A DNA stretch of 32,707 nucleotides, from assembly GCA_003142535.1 (NCBI GenBank), contig PLMQ01000058.1, positions 1-32,707 of the forward strand, read 5' to 3'. Below, one piece after another: positions 7,593 to 15,235 of this stretch; position 1 is the stretch's first letter; each line of letters starts with the position of its first letter. The translations under genes were made by a program, and so were the position numbers. This stretch comes from Syntrophaceae bacterium. Its GTDB lineage: Bacteria > Desulfobacterota > Syntrophia > Syntrophales > Smithellaceae. The notes below the pieces were generated by a model that saw only the letters and a program-made list of their open reading frames with translations, did no database searches and was not told where the DNA came from.

Positions 7593-8840
7593 TCAAGGAT
7601 GAACGAATATCACCATCAATAAGAATATGACTATAACTGCCGCCACCGATAAACGGGGATGCGGTTTTATGGCATACTTGCTGATAGTATAACTCATCAG
7701 GAAAGATAAAGAGAAAACGATTCCGAACTTTATCAGGCTGGGAGTGCCCACCAGATTAGCCAGTAGCAATTGCAGGACTACTACAATCGGCAGATGCACC
7801 AGATAAATATTATAAGAATTTGCCGCTAAGGTTTCATTGATTTTATTTGGTCGATTCCAATAGCGCACTGCAATGCTCGTAAATACGATGAGAAAAGTCA
7901 CCCTTAGAAAGGAAAAAAGCCACACATACATTATGATGAATTTCATATTGGTTTGATTCGCAATTAAATTGTTGAAATTAACAACATAACCAAAACATAA
8001 AATAATGCATATTGATATCCAGAGAAGGGGATGGCCGGGGAAATTATTATCTTTAACAAACCAGTTTCTGGAGAAGGCATAGATGCCCAGAGCGAAATAG
8101 ATAATGTAAACAGGTAATCGCCAAGTCTGAAATTGAAGAACGTTGAAAATAATTGCCCAAGGGTCGGGATAAGGATAAGGAATAATGGTATTGAGTCTAA
8201 AAATAAATACGCCTAATAACCCAACAAATAACATAACCAGCAGCATTGTTTTTCCAGAGTGTGTTTTTTCTCGAATGGAAGATGAAGGGGAAAGGCGCTT
8301 CTTCAGAGCATATATTATTCCGAATATAATAAAGAAAAAAAGAAGCAGAGAAATAAACCAATAAATAAAATGATTAAAGCTTATACTTGTGCTCCAGAAA
8401 CCCGTATAGAAATTACTTGCACTTTTCATCCAATTTATCCAAAATTGACCGTAGCTTAACAACTGCTGGCCGCCTAAATGTTTATAATAATAGACATAAG
8501 TATAAATGGGTGCAATGAAGATGACGCCAATCAGTAAAGGAATGCCCAGCCTTAGAAATTTGTCTTTAAGAAAAACGAGAGTTCCTTTTTTCTGAATATT
8601 GGGCAGGGCAAAATAACCGGCAATAAAAAAAAGCACCGGCATGATAAACACGTCAATTATCATTCGCATCGCGTCGAAAAATGTGGCGGTTGTAGAAGGA
8701 TCCCAAACAGCCCACCAGAAGGTTAAATTACCGTAGCTGTTCCCTGCATGTTGAAGGACAACAAACGCAACCATTAAATAGCGAATGTTATCTAAAAATA
8801 TAATCCTGTTTTCTGATGAATCCGGTAATGTCGGTGTCAT
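7593..8840 (-). CDS. Acyltransferase 3 family membrane protein, copy 1
   Basis: A 415-residue polytopic membrane protein with about ten hydrophobic segments. The first one carries the family histidine (VLQHAGNSY, about H31), and an FFIAGYFALP segment with basic loops follows, as in acyltransferase family 3 (OafA/OpgC-like). Such enzymes transfer acetyl, succinyl or similar acyl groups onto extracellular sugars or lipids; the acceptor here is unknown. ATG 8840 follows GGAG eight bases upstream. It is clearly paralogous to the two neighbours at 12288 and 13694: they share the MTPTLPE-like start, the FALPNIQKKG segment and the IYLVHLPIVV segment near the C-terminus. Its 3' flank contains a repeat insertion and then a promoter. 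Confidence 0.88.
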   Translation of the reverse strand: MTPTLPDSSENRIIFLDNIRYLMVAFVVLQHAGNSYGNLTFWWAVWDPSTTATFFDAMRMIIDVFIMPVLFFIAGYFALPNIQKKGTLVFLKDKFLRLGIPLLIGVIFIAPIYTYVYYYKHLGGQQLLSYGQFWINWMKSASNFYTGFWSTSISFNHFIYWFISLLLFFFIIFGIIYALKKRLSPSSSIREKTHSGKTMLLVMLFVGLLGVFIFRLNTIIPYPYPDPWAIIFNVLQFQTWRLPVYIIYFALGIYAFSRNWFVKDNNFPGHPLLWISICIILCFGYVVNFNNLIANQTNMKFIIMYVWLFSFLRVTFLIVFTSIAVRYWNRPNKINETLAANSYNIYLVHLPIVVVLQLLLANLVGTPSLIKFGIVFSLSFLMSYTISKYAIKPHPRLSVAAVIVIFLLMVIFVHP

Positions 8841-8956
8841 GATTTTGCTCCTGCCTAATATTACGAATAAAATATTTTACCTTTATTTTGACTGCACCTT
8901 TAGAACCTATATGAGGACCTGTTATTATCACCTTGTTCGTTTCAGGTACGTAGCAA

Positions 8957-10570
8957 TTAATATCCTGGTGGGTGTCTGAATGCGCCGGACGCGCCATCAA
9001 TTGTCTTGGCAACGGACAGGAGTTCCATATCATGCCAGCGTTTTCCCACGATCTGTACGCCTAACGGCAACCCCTGCTGGGTGTGGCCCATAGGTATTAC
9101 CACAACAGGGTTGCCGGTAAGATTGAATATAGTAGGATAGGAGACATTTGCAACCCAGTAATTGAGGGCTTTTTCATCAACCATAATCTTTCCGTTATGA
9201 ACAGGGAGAACGCCGCCCAGATATCGCTCCGGCGGCATGTGGTTAAAAGCAGGTGTCGAGGTAACCGGACAAAGATATGCATCATACGGGGTCAGAAATC
9301 TATCCATTATGGCAATCAGCTTTCCCCTTTTTGTCAGCACTTTTAAATACTTTTCATATGACATGGGGTAAACCATTCGGGATGTTGGGACCTCTTTTCT
9401 CTTGGACGTGCCCGTTACATACTGCAAGAACCGCGCATACCACGGGAGATAAGGCCCGAAGCCTTCCATATCGAGCAAATCACCATATGTGTTCCAGGCA
9501 AGCATAAAATCAAAACCGGGCGGGTTCACCTTTTCCACCTTGCAGCCCTGTTGTGACAGCTTCTCCGCCAACGCTTTAAGCGCGGTTCGCGTTTCCGCTG
9601 TAACCGGCACGCCGCCAAAATCGTCGGTCCAGGCGATACGGAGTTTTTTGAGATCTTTCTTCCCGGTGTCATTGAGGTTCGCGAGAGGGACATCGACATC
9701 GTCTGGATCAGTACCGGCAATGATCGTAAGGGCCAGCTTCAGATCATCAATAGAACGAGCAAGCGGTCCCTGAACAGGGAGGTGAGGTGTGGTTTTGAAA
9801 TCGAATTTCGGCATATCCGGCGTCGGAAGTCCCGGTAAGGAACCAGACAGAGACACCATATGTTGCGTCGGCTTCAGACCGTAAATGCCACAGAAATGAG
9901 AAGGAATGCGGATGGAACCAGCAAGGTCATTTCCTATTTCCAGAGGGCTTAACCCCGCAGCAATTGCCGCTGCACCGCCGCCGGTACTGCCGCCGGGCGT
10001 TCTTGATATATCCCAGGGATTATTCGCCGTGCCGAAGACAGGACTGTTGGCTTGAACATCCATGCCCATGGAAGGCAGGTTGGTTTTTCCGATAATAATG
10101 GCCCCTGCCTTGCGCAACCGCTCAACCACGGGGGCGTCAGCGGATGGCACATACTTGGCGAGGGCGGGCAAACTGCTTGTCGTCTTCATACCCGCGGTGG
10201 CAATGTTGTCCTTGATGGTCATGGGAACGCCATGTAGCGGCCCCCATATCTCGCCTCGGATAAGCGCCTTGTCCGCCTCTTTTGCTCTTTGTCGTGCCCC
10301 ATCTTTGTCGAGGGTAACAATGGCATTGAGCTTACCGTTATGTTTCGCGATCTGTGCAAGATAGGCATCAACAACTTCCAGGGATGTAACCTGTCGTAAT
10401 CGTATCTTCTGAGCCAGCTCACTGGCCGACAAAAAAATAAGATCATGAGATGCAATGCCTTTCTCCATAGCAAAGGCATTGGTTCCGGTAATGATGAGAA
10501 CAGCTATACATAAGCAGATTGTGCCTATTTTTTTAACTAACTTGCGATTGACTAAAGAGTTCTTCTTCAT
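8957..10570 (-). CDS. Exported amidase (amidase signature family)
   Basis: A 537-residue protein. The start is ATG 10570, after GGAGGA; a longer reading adds only seven residues upstream. Residues 1-35 are a signal peptide (KK-rich start, hydrophobic core, NAFA). The amidase signature follows: catalytic Lys in MTIKDN (about K120), PGGSTGGGAAA near 192-202 supplying the cis-Ser, and GNDLAGSIRIPS near 213-224 with the acyl-enzyme Ser (about S219). The family hydrolyses amide bonds through a Ser-Ser-Lys triad; export suggests an extracytoplasmic amide substrate. Many relatives are annotated as GatA-like, but the signal peptide and absence of gatB/C argue against tRNA amidation. It lies 34 bp downstream of the slipin gene and is probably co-transcribed with it. 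Confidence 0.9.
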   Translation of the reverse strand: MKKNSLVNRKLVKKIGTICLCIAVLIITGTNAFAMEKGIASHDLIFLSASELAQKIRLRQVTSLEVVDAYLAQIAKHNGKLNAIVTLDKDGARQRAKEADKALIRGEIWGPLHGVPMTIKDNIATAGMKTTSSLPALAKYVPSADAPVVERLRKAGAIIIGKTNLPSMGMDVQANSPVFGTANNPWDISRTPGGSTGGGAAAIAAGLSPLEIGNDLAGSIRIPSHFCGIYGLKPTQHMVSLSGSLPGLPTPDMPKFDFKTTPHLPVQGPLARSIDDLKLALTIIAGTDPDDVDVPLANLNDTGKKDLKKLRIAWTDDFGGVPVTAETRTALKALAEKLSQQGCKVEKVNPPGFDFMLAWNTYGDLLDMEGFGPYLPWYARFLQYVTGTSKRKEVPTSRMVYPMSYEKYLKVLTKRGKLIAIMDRFLTPYDAYLCPVTSTPAFNHMPPERYLGGVLPVHNGKIMVDEKALNYWVANVSYPTIFNLTGNPVVVIPMGHTQQGLPLGVQIVGKRWHDMELLSVAKTIDGASGAFRHPPGY

Positions 10571-10604
10571 ATTATTTCCTCCTCTGAACAATCACGCTCC
10601 ATGA

Positions 10605-11456
10605 TTATTTGACTTGCTTGTTACTTTCCATCTTGTTTATTGCGCTCAATCCGCCGATTGCGCCGAGGTTCATTGATTCGAGGGCGGAACTGGGAACAAT
10701 AATCAGCGAACCCTTCTCCTTGAGGCCTTCAAAGAGCATATTCATGCCGCGCAATTGCAGTGCTACCGGATTATTGATGTACATTTCGCTGGCCTTGGCG
10801 AATTTCTCGGCAATTTCGGTTTCGGCGGTGCCGAGGATGATTCTGGCCTGACGTTCTCTTTCTGCCTGCGCCTGTTTGCTCATAGCATCGGAAAGATTTG
10901 CGGGGATGATGATATCCCTGATACCCACAGTCTGGCAGGTAATACCCCAGGGATTTGTGTGCTCATCAATGATATGCTGGAGGGATTCGGCAATTTTATC
11001 TCTGTTTTGCAGAAGATCCGCCAGCTCATGTTTTCCGATAGTCTCCCGTAAGCTGGTCTGAGCCAGAAAAGTTACCGCGGCAATATAGTCCTGAACTTCC
11101 AGTGCCGCTTTTTCAGCATCCCATACTGTCCAATAAGCGATGGCATCGACTGTTACCGGGACAGTATCTTTCGTGAGTGTGGATTCAGCCTTAAAATCTA
11201 TGACCCGAACACGCTGATCAATATATCTGACAACACGGTCAACAATGGGAATAATAAAAAATAGACCAGGCCCCTTGAGGCCGATAAATTTGCCCATTCT
11301 TAAAACAACAGCTTTATCCCATTGATCGGCAATTTTTAGTGACGCAGCAAAAATTATTGTAACTAAAGCAATACTGATACCCAGCGGGAAATTAATAATG
11401 TGAAACCATAATAGCAGCTCATCAATTGCCATGAAAACAACAAGAATCAATATCAT
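10605..11456 (-). CDS. Slipin (SPFH/band 7/stomatin-like) membrane protein
   Basis: A 283-residue protein. One or two hydrophobic segments (about 1-42) precede an SPFH domain beginning QWDKAVVLRMGKF, with GPGLFFIIPIVD, RVRVIDF and a later QAQAERERQARI coiled region, as in bacterial slipins. These proteins oligomerise in membranes and often work with NfeD proteases, but no nfeD is present here. The ATG at 11456 has little ribosome-binding sequence. Fourteen codons upstream in the same frame an ATG with a strong AAGGAGGAGG begins the four-codon frame ATG ATA TTT TAA, so an in-frame stop separates the good start from the protein. The gene follows the GntR-type regulator and precedes the amidase. 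Confidence 0.88.
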   Translation of the reverse strand: MILILVVFMAIDELLLWFHIINFPLGISIALVTIIFAASLKIADQWDKAVVLRMGKFIGLKGPGLFFIIPIVDRVVRYIDQRVRVIDFKAESTLTKDTVPVTVDAIAYWTVWDAEKAALEVQDYIAAVTFLAQTSLRETIGKHELADLLQNRDKIAESLQHIIDEHTNPWGITCQTVGIRDIIIPANLSDAMSKQAQAERERQARIILGTAETEIAEKFAKASEMYINNPVALQLRGMNMLFEGLKEKGSLIIVPSSALESMNLGAIGGLSAINKMESNKQVK

Positions 11457-11486
11457 TACCGGATTTACATATTTTGTGTTTTCTTC

Positions 11487-11498
11487 TTAAAATATCAT
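11487..11498 (-). promoter_or_regulatory. Four-codon leader frame (Met-Ile-Phe-stop) before slipin
   Basis: ATG at 11498 follows AAGGAGGAGG with good spacing, then ATA TTT TAA. The frame is identical to that of the slipin gene, whose next ATG lies 14 codons on at 11456. It may be a leader with re-initiation, or the relic of an older start interrupted by a stop. Confidence 0.45.
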
Positions 11499-11509
11499 AA
11501 ACCTCCTCC

Positions 11510-11881
11510 TTATCTCTGTTTGATTTCTTTAATGATATCATCGGCGGTGAATCCATAGCTTGATGCAATGCTCAGGAGCTCCGAGCAAATGTCAGCGAGT
11601 TTTTTTTTGCGTTCGCCCGAGTTAATTTGTATTTTGCTAACTCCGATAAATGTGCCAGTTCCCTGTTGTGTTTCCAGAATATTCTGGATTTCCAACTCCT
11701 TGTATGCCTTGCTGACAGTATTGAGGTTCACTTTTAAGTCGACAGCAAGAGAGCGCACCGTCGGCAATTGTTCGCCGACCTTCAGACTGCCCGTAGCGAT
11801 ACCGTAGCGAATCTGATCAATAATTTGCCGGTAGAAGGGGACACCGCCTTTAGGGTCTAATTTGAACTCGATCACCAACAA
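11510..11881 (-). CDS. GntR-family regulator, YtrA-like short type
   Basis: A 123-residue protein. Residues about 10-78 are a GntR winged helix-turn-helix (PFYRQIIDQIRYGIATGSL, LPTVRSLAVDLKVN, NTVSKAYKELE, then the wing QGTGTFIG). The tail is only about 40 residues, as in the YtrA subfamily, with no FCD or UTRA ligand domain. YtrA-like regulators commonly repress their own operon, often with transport or membrane-stress genes. The strong site AGGAGGTGA is 4-5 bases before ATG. A promoter and a palindrome overlap just upstream (11923-11967), and slipin and amidase follow, so it probably controls all three. Confidence 0.88.
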   Translation of the reverse strand: MLVIEFKLDPKGGVPFYRQIIDQIRYGIATGSLKVGEQLPTVRSLAVDLKVNLNTVSKAYKELEIQNILETQQGTGTFIGVSKIQINSGERKKKLADICSELLSIASSYGFTADDIIKEIKQR

Positions 11882-11922
11882 TCACCTCCTTTTCCTTCTT
11901 CGGTATGTTCCATATAGCTATA

Positions 11923-11967
11923 GTACTAGTTGGCTAGTACAATATAGCACTAAAACAGTAATGTCAA
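11923..11967 (-). promoter_or_regulatory. Promoter with GntR-type operator
   Basis: On the - strand TTGACA (11967-11962) is followed by TATATT (11946-11941, 15-nt spacer) or TATTGT (17-nt spacer). Immediately downstream is the inverted repeat GTACTAG-CCAA-CTAGTAC (11940-11923). A palindrome directly after the -10 box upstream of a YtrA-like regulator suggests autorepression; binding is inferred. Confidence 0.65.
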
Positions 11968-11984
11968 GAAAAATTTTATTAATT

Positions 11985-12120
11985 TCAAAATAAATGGATT
12001 TTATTATCAATTATGGTATTACAAAAATTATAAACACATTGAATATCGGCCTTGAGTTTGGCAGACTTATACCGTTTCGATTTCAAAGGATAACAACGCT
12101 GCCAACAAATTAGCCAATGA
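11985..12120. repeat. Dispersed repeat R2, copy 1, with internal deletion
   Basis: The block from TCAAAATAAATGGATT through ACCGTTTCGATTTCAAAGG to TTAGCCAATGA matches 17722-17914 nearly base for base, except that about 60-70 bp in the middle (the GGCGGC...GACGACG part) are missing. The rest of the 11882-12287 gap holds the GntR promoter, an inverted repeat and a conserved promoter block. Confidence 0.7.
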
Positions 12121-12175
12121 CCGGGAGCGCATCCCGAAGGGGGCGCCTAATAATAAACAGGTTCTTACCTTACCG

Positions 12176-12204
12176 GTAATTACCATTCGTTAAATGGTAA
12201 TTAC
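12176..12204. repeat. 12-bp inverted repeat
   Basis: GTAATTACCATT (12176-12187) and its exact complement (12193-12204) are separated by CGTTA. It lies downstream of the conserved promoter block on the - strand. There is no T-run on either side, so it is more like a binding site or repeat end than a terminator. Confidence 0.5.
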
Positions 12205-12231
12205 AAGCGCATTGGTATTATGTGGTAGGGA

Positions 12232-12260
12232 AGTATAAAAGGAATAGCCCCCTGCGTCAA
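12232..12260 (-). promoter_or_regulatory. Duplicated promoter block after acyltransferase copy 2
   Basis: - strand TTGACG (12260-12255), 17 nt, TATACT (12237-12232). It matches the blocks at 7378-7406 and 13637-13665. It points to the GntR gene 350 bp away across repeat R2, so it may be a stranded copy without a close target. Confidence 0.6.
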
Positions 12261-12287
12261 TAAAATTATAGGTTACAAAAGAAAAAA

Positions 12288-13574
12288 TCACACTAACGGA
12301 TGAACGAAAATTAACGGCAATAAAGATATAATCACAGCGGCGGTTGCCGATAAACGCGGATGTGGCTTTATGGCATATCGGCTGATGGCATAACATATCA
12401 GGAAAGATGAAGAGAAAACTATTCCGTACTTGATCAGGCTCGGAGTGCCCGTCAGATTAAACAGCAGCCATTGAAGAATTACAACAATCGGCAGGTGCAC
12501 CAGATAAATATTATAAGAATTAGCTGCCAGCGTTTCATTAACCTTATTAGGACGATTCCAATAACGAAAACTGATGCTCGCAAATAAAATGAGAAAAGCC
12601 GCCCGCAGGAAAGAAAGAACACTCGCACCTATAAAGCGGAGCTCAGAATTGGCCGGGCTGGACATCGAGCTTTTTGTGACTGCAATATAAGCAAAACCTA
12701 AAATAATGCAGATTAATATCCAAAGAAAGGGATGACCGGGGAAATTATTATCTTTAACAAACCATTTCCTGGAGAAGGCAAAAATGCCTAAAACAAAATA
12801 TATTATATACGCAGGTAGCCGCCAAGTCTGAAATTGAAGAACACCGGCAATAATTACCCAGGGGTTGGGATAAGGATAGGGGAGCAAATTAACTATTATG
12901 CGTCCAATTATACACAATATCCCCACAGACAACATAACCAGCAGCATTGTTTTTCCGGAGTCTATCTTCTCGGGAACAGAAGATGAAGGGATGAAGCGCT
13001 TTTTCAGGGCGTATAATATTCCAAATATAATAAAGAAAAAGAGCAATACCGTAATGAACCAGTAAGCAGTATGATTAAAACTAATTTTATCAGGAGATAT
13101 AAAGAAAAGGTTTCCTTTGCTGTTATAGAGAAAACCAGTATGGAAATCACCGGCGGTTTTCAACCAATTTAGCCAAAATTGACTATAATTGGACAACGGC
13201 TGACCGGCTAAATGCTTGTAATGTTGAATATAGGAAACTATGGGAACAATGAAGATGACACAAATCAGCCAGGGAATGCCCAACCGCAGAAACTTGTCTT
13301 TAAGAAAAACGCCGGTCCCTTTTTTCTGAATATTAGGCAAGGCAAAATAACCGGCAATAAAAAAAAGAACCGGCATAATAAACACATCAATAATCATTCT
13401 AGCCACGTTGAAAAAATTAGTAGTTGTAGCAGGATCCCAAACATACCACGATGAGGTAAAACCTGTATAGCCGTTCCCTGTATGTTGAAGGACGACAAAA
13501 GCAATCATTAAATAGCGAAGATTGTCTAAAAATAGAATCCTGTTTCCCGTTTGTTCCGGTAATGACGGTGTCAT
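12288..13574 (-). CDS. Acyltransferase 3 family membrane protein, copy 2
   Basis: A 428-residue polytopic membrane protein. The start is ATG 13574 (MTPSLPEQ), with AGGA nine bases upstream; a longer reading of 27 residues lacks homology to its sisters. The family histidine is in VLQHTGNGY. It is a close paralogue of copies 1 and 3, with a few residues more in the third loop (the NSKGNLFFISPDK segment). It is predicted to acylate an envelope sugar or lipid; donor and acceptor are unknown. It lies head-to-tail with copy 3, 119 bp apart, and has its own promoter block in that gap. Confidence 0.88.
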   Translation of the reverse strand: MTPSLPEQTGNRILFLDNLRYLMIAFVVLQHTGNGYTGFTSSWYVWDPATTTNFFNVARMIIDVFIMPVLFFIAGYFALPNIQKKGTGVFLKDKFLRLGIPWLICVIFIVPIVSYIQHYKHLAGQPLSNYSQFWLNWLKTAGDFHTGFLYNSKGNLFFISPDKISFNHTAYWFITVLLFFFIIFGILYALKKRFIPSSSVPEKIDSGKTMLLVMLSVGILCIIGRIIVNLLPYPYPNPWVIIAGVLQFQTWRLPAYIIYFVLGIFAFSRKWFVKDNNFPGHPFLWILICIILGFAYIAVTKSSMSSPANSELRFIGASVLSFLRAAFLILFASISFRYWNRPNKVNETLAANSYNIYLVHLPIVVILQWLLFNLTGTPSLIKYGIVFSSSFLICYAISRYAIKPHPRLSATAAVIISLLPLIFVHPLV

Positions 13575-13636
13575 GATTTCCTGCTTTCTTCCGGCTTTTC
13601 GTATAGTTTTACAAGAGATTACATATGTGGTGGGGA

Positions 13637-13665
13637 AGTATAAAGGGAAGAGCACCGTGCGTCAA
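13637..13665 (-). promoter_or_regulatory. Promoter for acyltransferase copy 2, duplicated block
   Basis: - strand TTGACG (13665-13660), 17 nt, TATACT (13642-13637). It sits 29 bp after the stop of copy 3 and about 63 bp before the start of copy 2, and matches the blocks after copies 1 and 2. Confidence 0.75.
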
Positions 13666-13693
13666 TAAAATAATGTGCCACAGAACAACGAAA

Positions 13694-14950
13694 TCACACT
13701 CGCGGATAAACGAAAATAACCATCAATAAAAATATAACCAGTATGGCCACTATTGATAAACGGGTATGCGGCTTTATGGCATATTTGCTGATGGCATAGC
13801 TCATTAGAAATGATAATGAGAAAACAATGCCGTACTTGATCAGGCTGGGCGTGCCTGTTAGATTAACCAGTAGCAATTGCAGAACTACAACAATCGGCAG
13901 ATGAACCAAATAGATATTATAGGAATTTGCCGCTAATGATTCATTAATTTTATGAGGACGATTCCAATAACGAAAAGCAATGCTCATAAATACAATGAGA
14001 AAAGTCGCTCGCAGAAAAGAAAGAAAGCATCCACTTATAAAACGTAGTTCGGTATCGGCCGGGTTTGATATATAATTATTCATAATAACAAGATAAACAA
14101 AACATAAAACAATGCATATCGATAGCCAAAGAAGAGGATGGCCCGGGAAATTATTATCTTTAACAAACCATTTTCTGGAGAAGGCATAGATGCCTAATGC
14201 AAAATATATTATATACGCAGGTAACCGCCAAGTCTGAAATTGAAGAACGCCGGCAATAACTAACCAGGGGTTGGGGTAAGGATAAGGAATCACGGTAACA
14301 GACGTGCGCATGATTATACACAATAATCCGACAGATAACATAACTAACAACATTATTTTTCCGGAGTGCCTCTTTTCTTGAATAGAAGATGGAGGAAAGA
14401 AGCGTTTCTTCAGAGTATATATTATTCCGAATATAATAAAGAAAAAGAGGAGCAAAGAAATGAACCAATAAACATTGTGATTAAAACTAATTATACTAGG
14501 ATACAGGAAACCAATGTGGAAATCACTGGCACTTTTCATCCAATTTATCCAGAATTGGCCATAATTTAACAATGGCTGGCCACCTAAATGTTTGTAATGA
14601 TAAATATAAGTAATAATGGGTACAATGAAGATGACCCCAATCAACAAGGGAATTCCCAACCGCATAAATTTGTCTTTAAGAAAAACACCGATTCCTTTTT
14701 TCTGAATATTAGGCAGGGCAAAATAACCAGCAAGGAAAAAAAGGACAGGCATGGAAAACACATCAATTATTACCATAGTTATATCGAAACAAACAATCAG
14801 GCGGTCTGAATCACCAACAGCCCAATACCGGCCAAAAGTGCCATAACTCGCCGCTGCATGAGTCAGGACAATAAACACAATCATTAAATAGCGAAGATTG
14901 TCTAAAAATAGAATCCTGTTTCCCGTTTGTTCCGGTAATGTCGGTGTCAT
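13694..14950 (-). CDS. Acyltransferase 3 family membrane protein, copy 3
   Basis: A 418-residue polytopic membrane protein. The start is ATG 14950 (MTPTLPEQ), with GGAG nine bases upstream. The family histidine is in VLTHAAASY; the residues just after it differ from copies 1 and 2, while the membrane segments and C-terminal half are nearly the same. It is predicted to be an envelope acyltransferase of unknown acceptor. As the first of the tandem pair on the - strand it has no duplicated promoter block upstream. The 285-bp gap before it shows no clear promoter. Confidence 0.88.
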   Translation of the reverse strand: MTPTLPEQTGNRILFLDNLRYLMIVFIVLTHAAASYGTFGRYWAVGDSDRLIVCFDITMVIIDVFSMPVLFFLAGYFALPNIQKKGIGVFLKDKFMRLGIPLLIGVIFIVPIITYIYHYKHLGGQPLLNYGQFWINWMKSASDFHIGFLYPSIISFNHNVYWFISLLLFFFIIFGIIYTLKKRFFPPSSIQEKRHSGKIMLLVMLSVGLLCIIMRTSVTVIPYPYPNPWLVIAGVLQFQTWRLPAYIIYFALGIYAFSRKWFVKDNNFPGHPLLWLSICIVLCFVYLVIMNNYISNPADTELRFISGCFLSFLRATFLIVFMSIAFRYWNRPHKINESLAANSYNIYLVHLPIVVVLQLLLVNLTGTPSLIKYGIVFSLSFLMSYAISKYAIKPHTRLSIVAILVIFLLMVIFVYPRV

Positions 14951-15172
14951 TATTTTGCTCCTTTCCCTGCCTACCACCGAGATCGGTTAATATCTTTTTT
15001 CATAGTTAACGGCATAAACTAATCGGCCGTATGTTTTTTAACCCGCCTCATAAATAAGGGGGTTTCCCCTTTACCCTAATTAGGGGCCATCGCACCAAAC
15101 GGAATTTTATGTAAGTTAAGCTTTTCGTAATGGACGAAACTGCCCTCGTGCCACAATTATTTTTTGCTTGAC

Positions 15173-15193
15173 AAAAATCCTATGGGGATTTTT
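15173..15193 (-). terminator. Candidate weak intrinsic terminator after the hydrolase-like gene
   Basis: AAAAATCC (15173-15180) and its complement GGATTTTT (15186-15193) surround a 5-nt loop. On the - strand the stem ends in five Ts and lies about 45 bp past the stop at 15236. The stem is AT-rich, so the call is weak. The rest of 14951-15235 shows only short palindromes near 15057-15086. Confidence 0.4.
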
Positions 15194-15235
15194 CCCTTTT
15201 TGTTTAGTTTTACCCGGCATTGCTGTATCCGATTA

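Noticed and set aside
8957-10570. GatA (glutamyl-tRNA amidotransferase subunit A)
   Set aside because: A signal peptide and the absence of gatB or gatC nearby point to an exported amidase instead.
11487-11498. Selenocysteine-like readthrough of the stop ahead of slipin
   Set aside because: The stop is TAA, not TGA, and no supporting stem-loop is evident.
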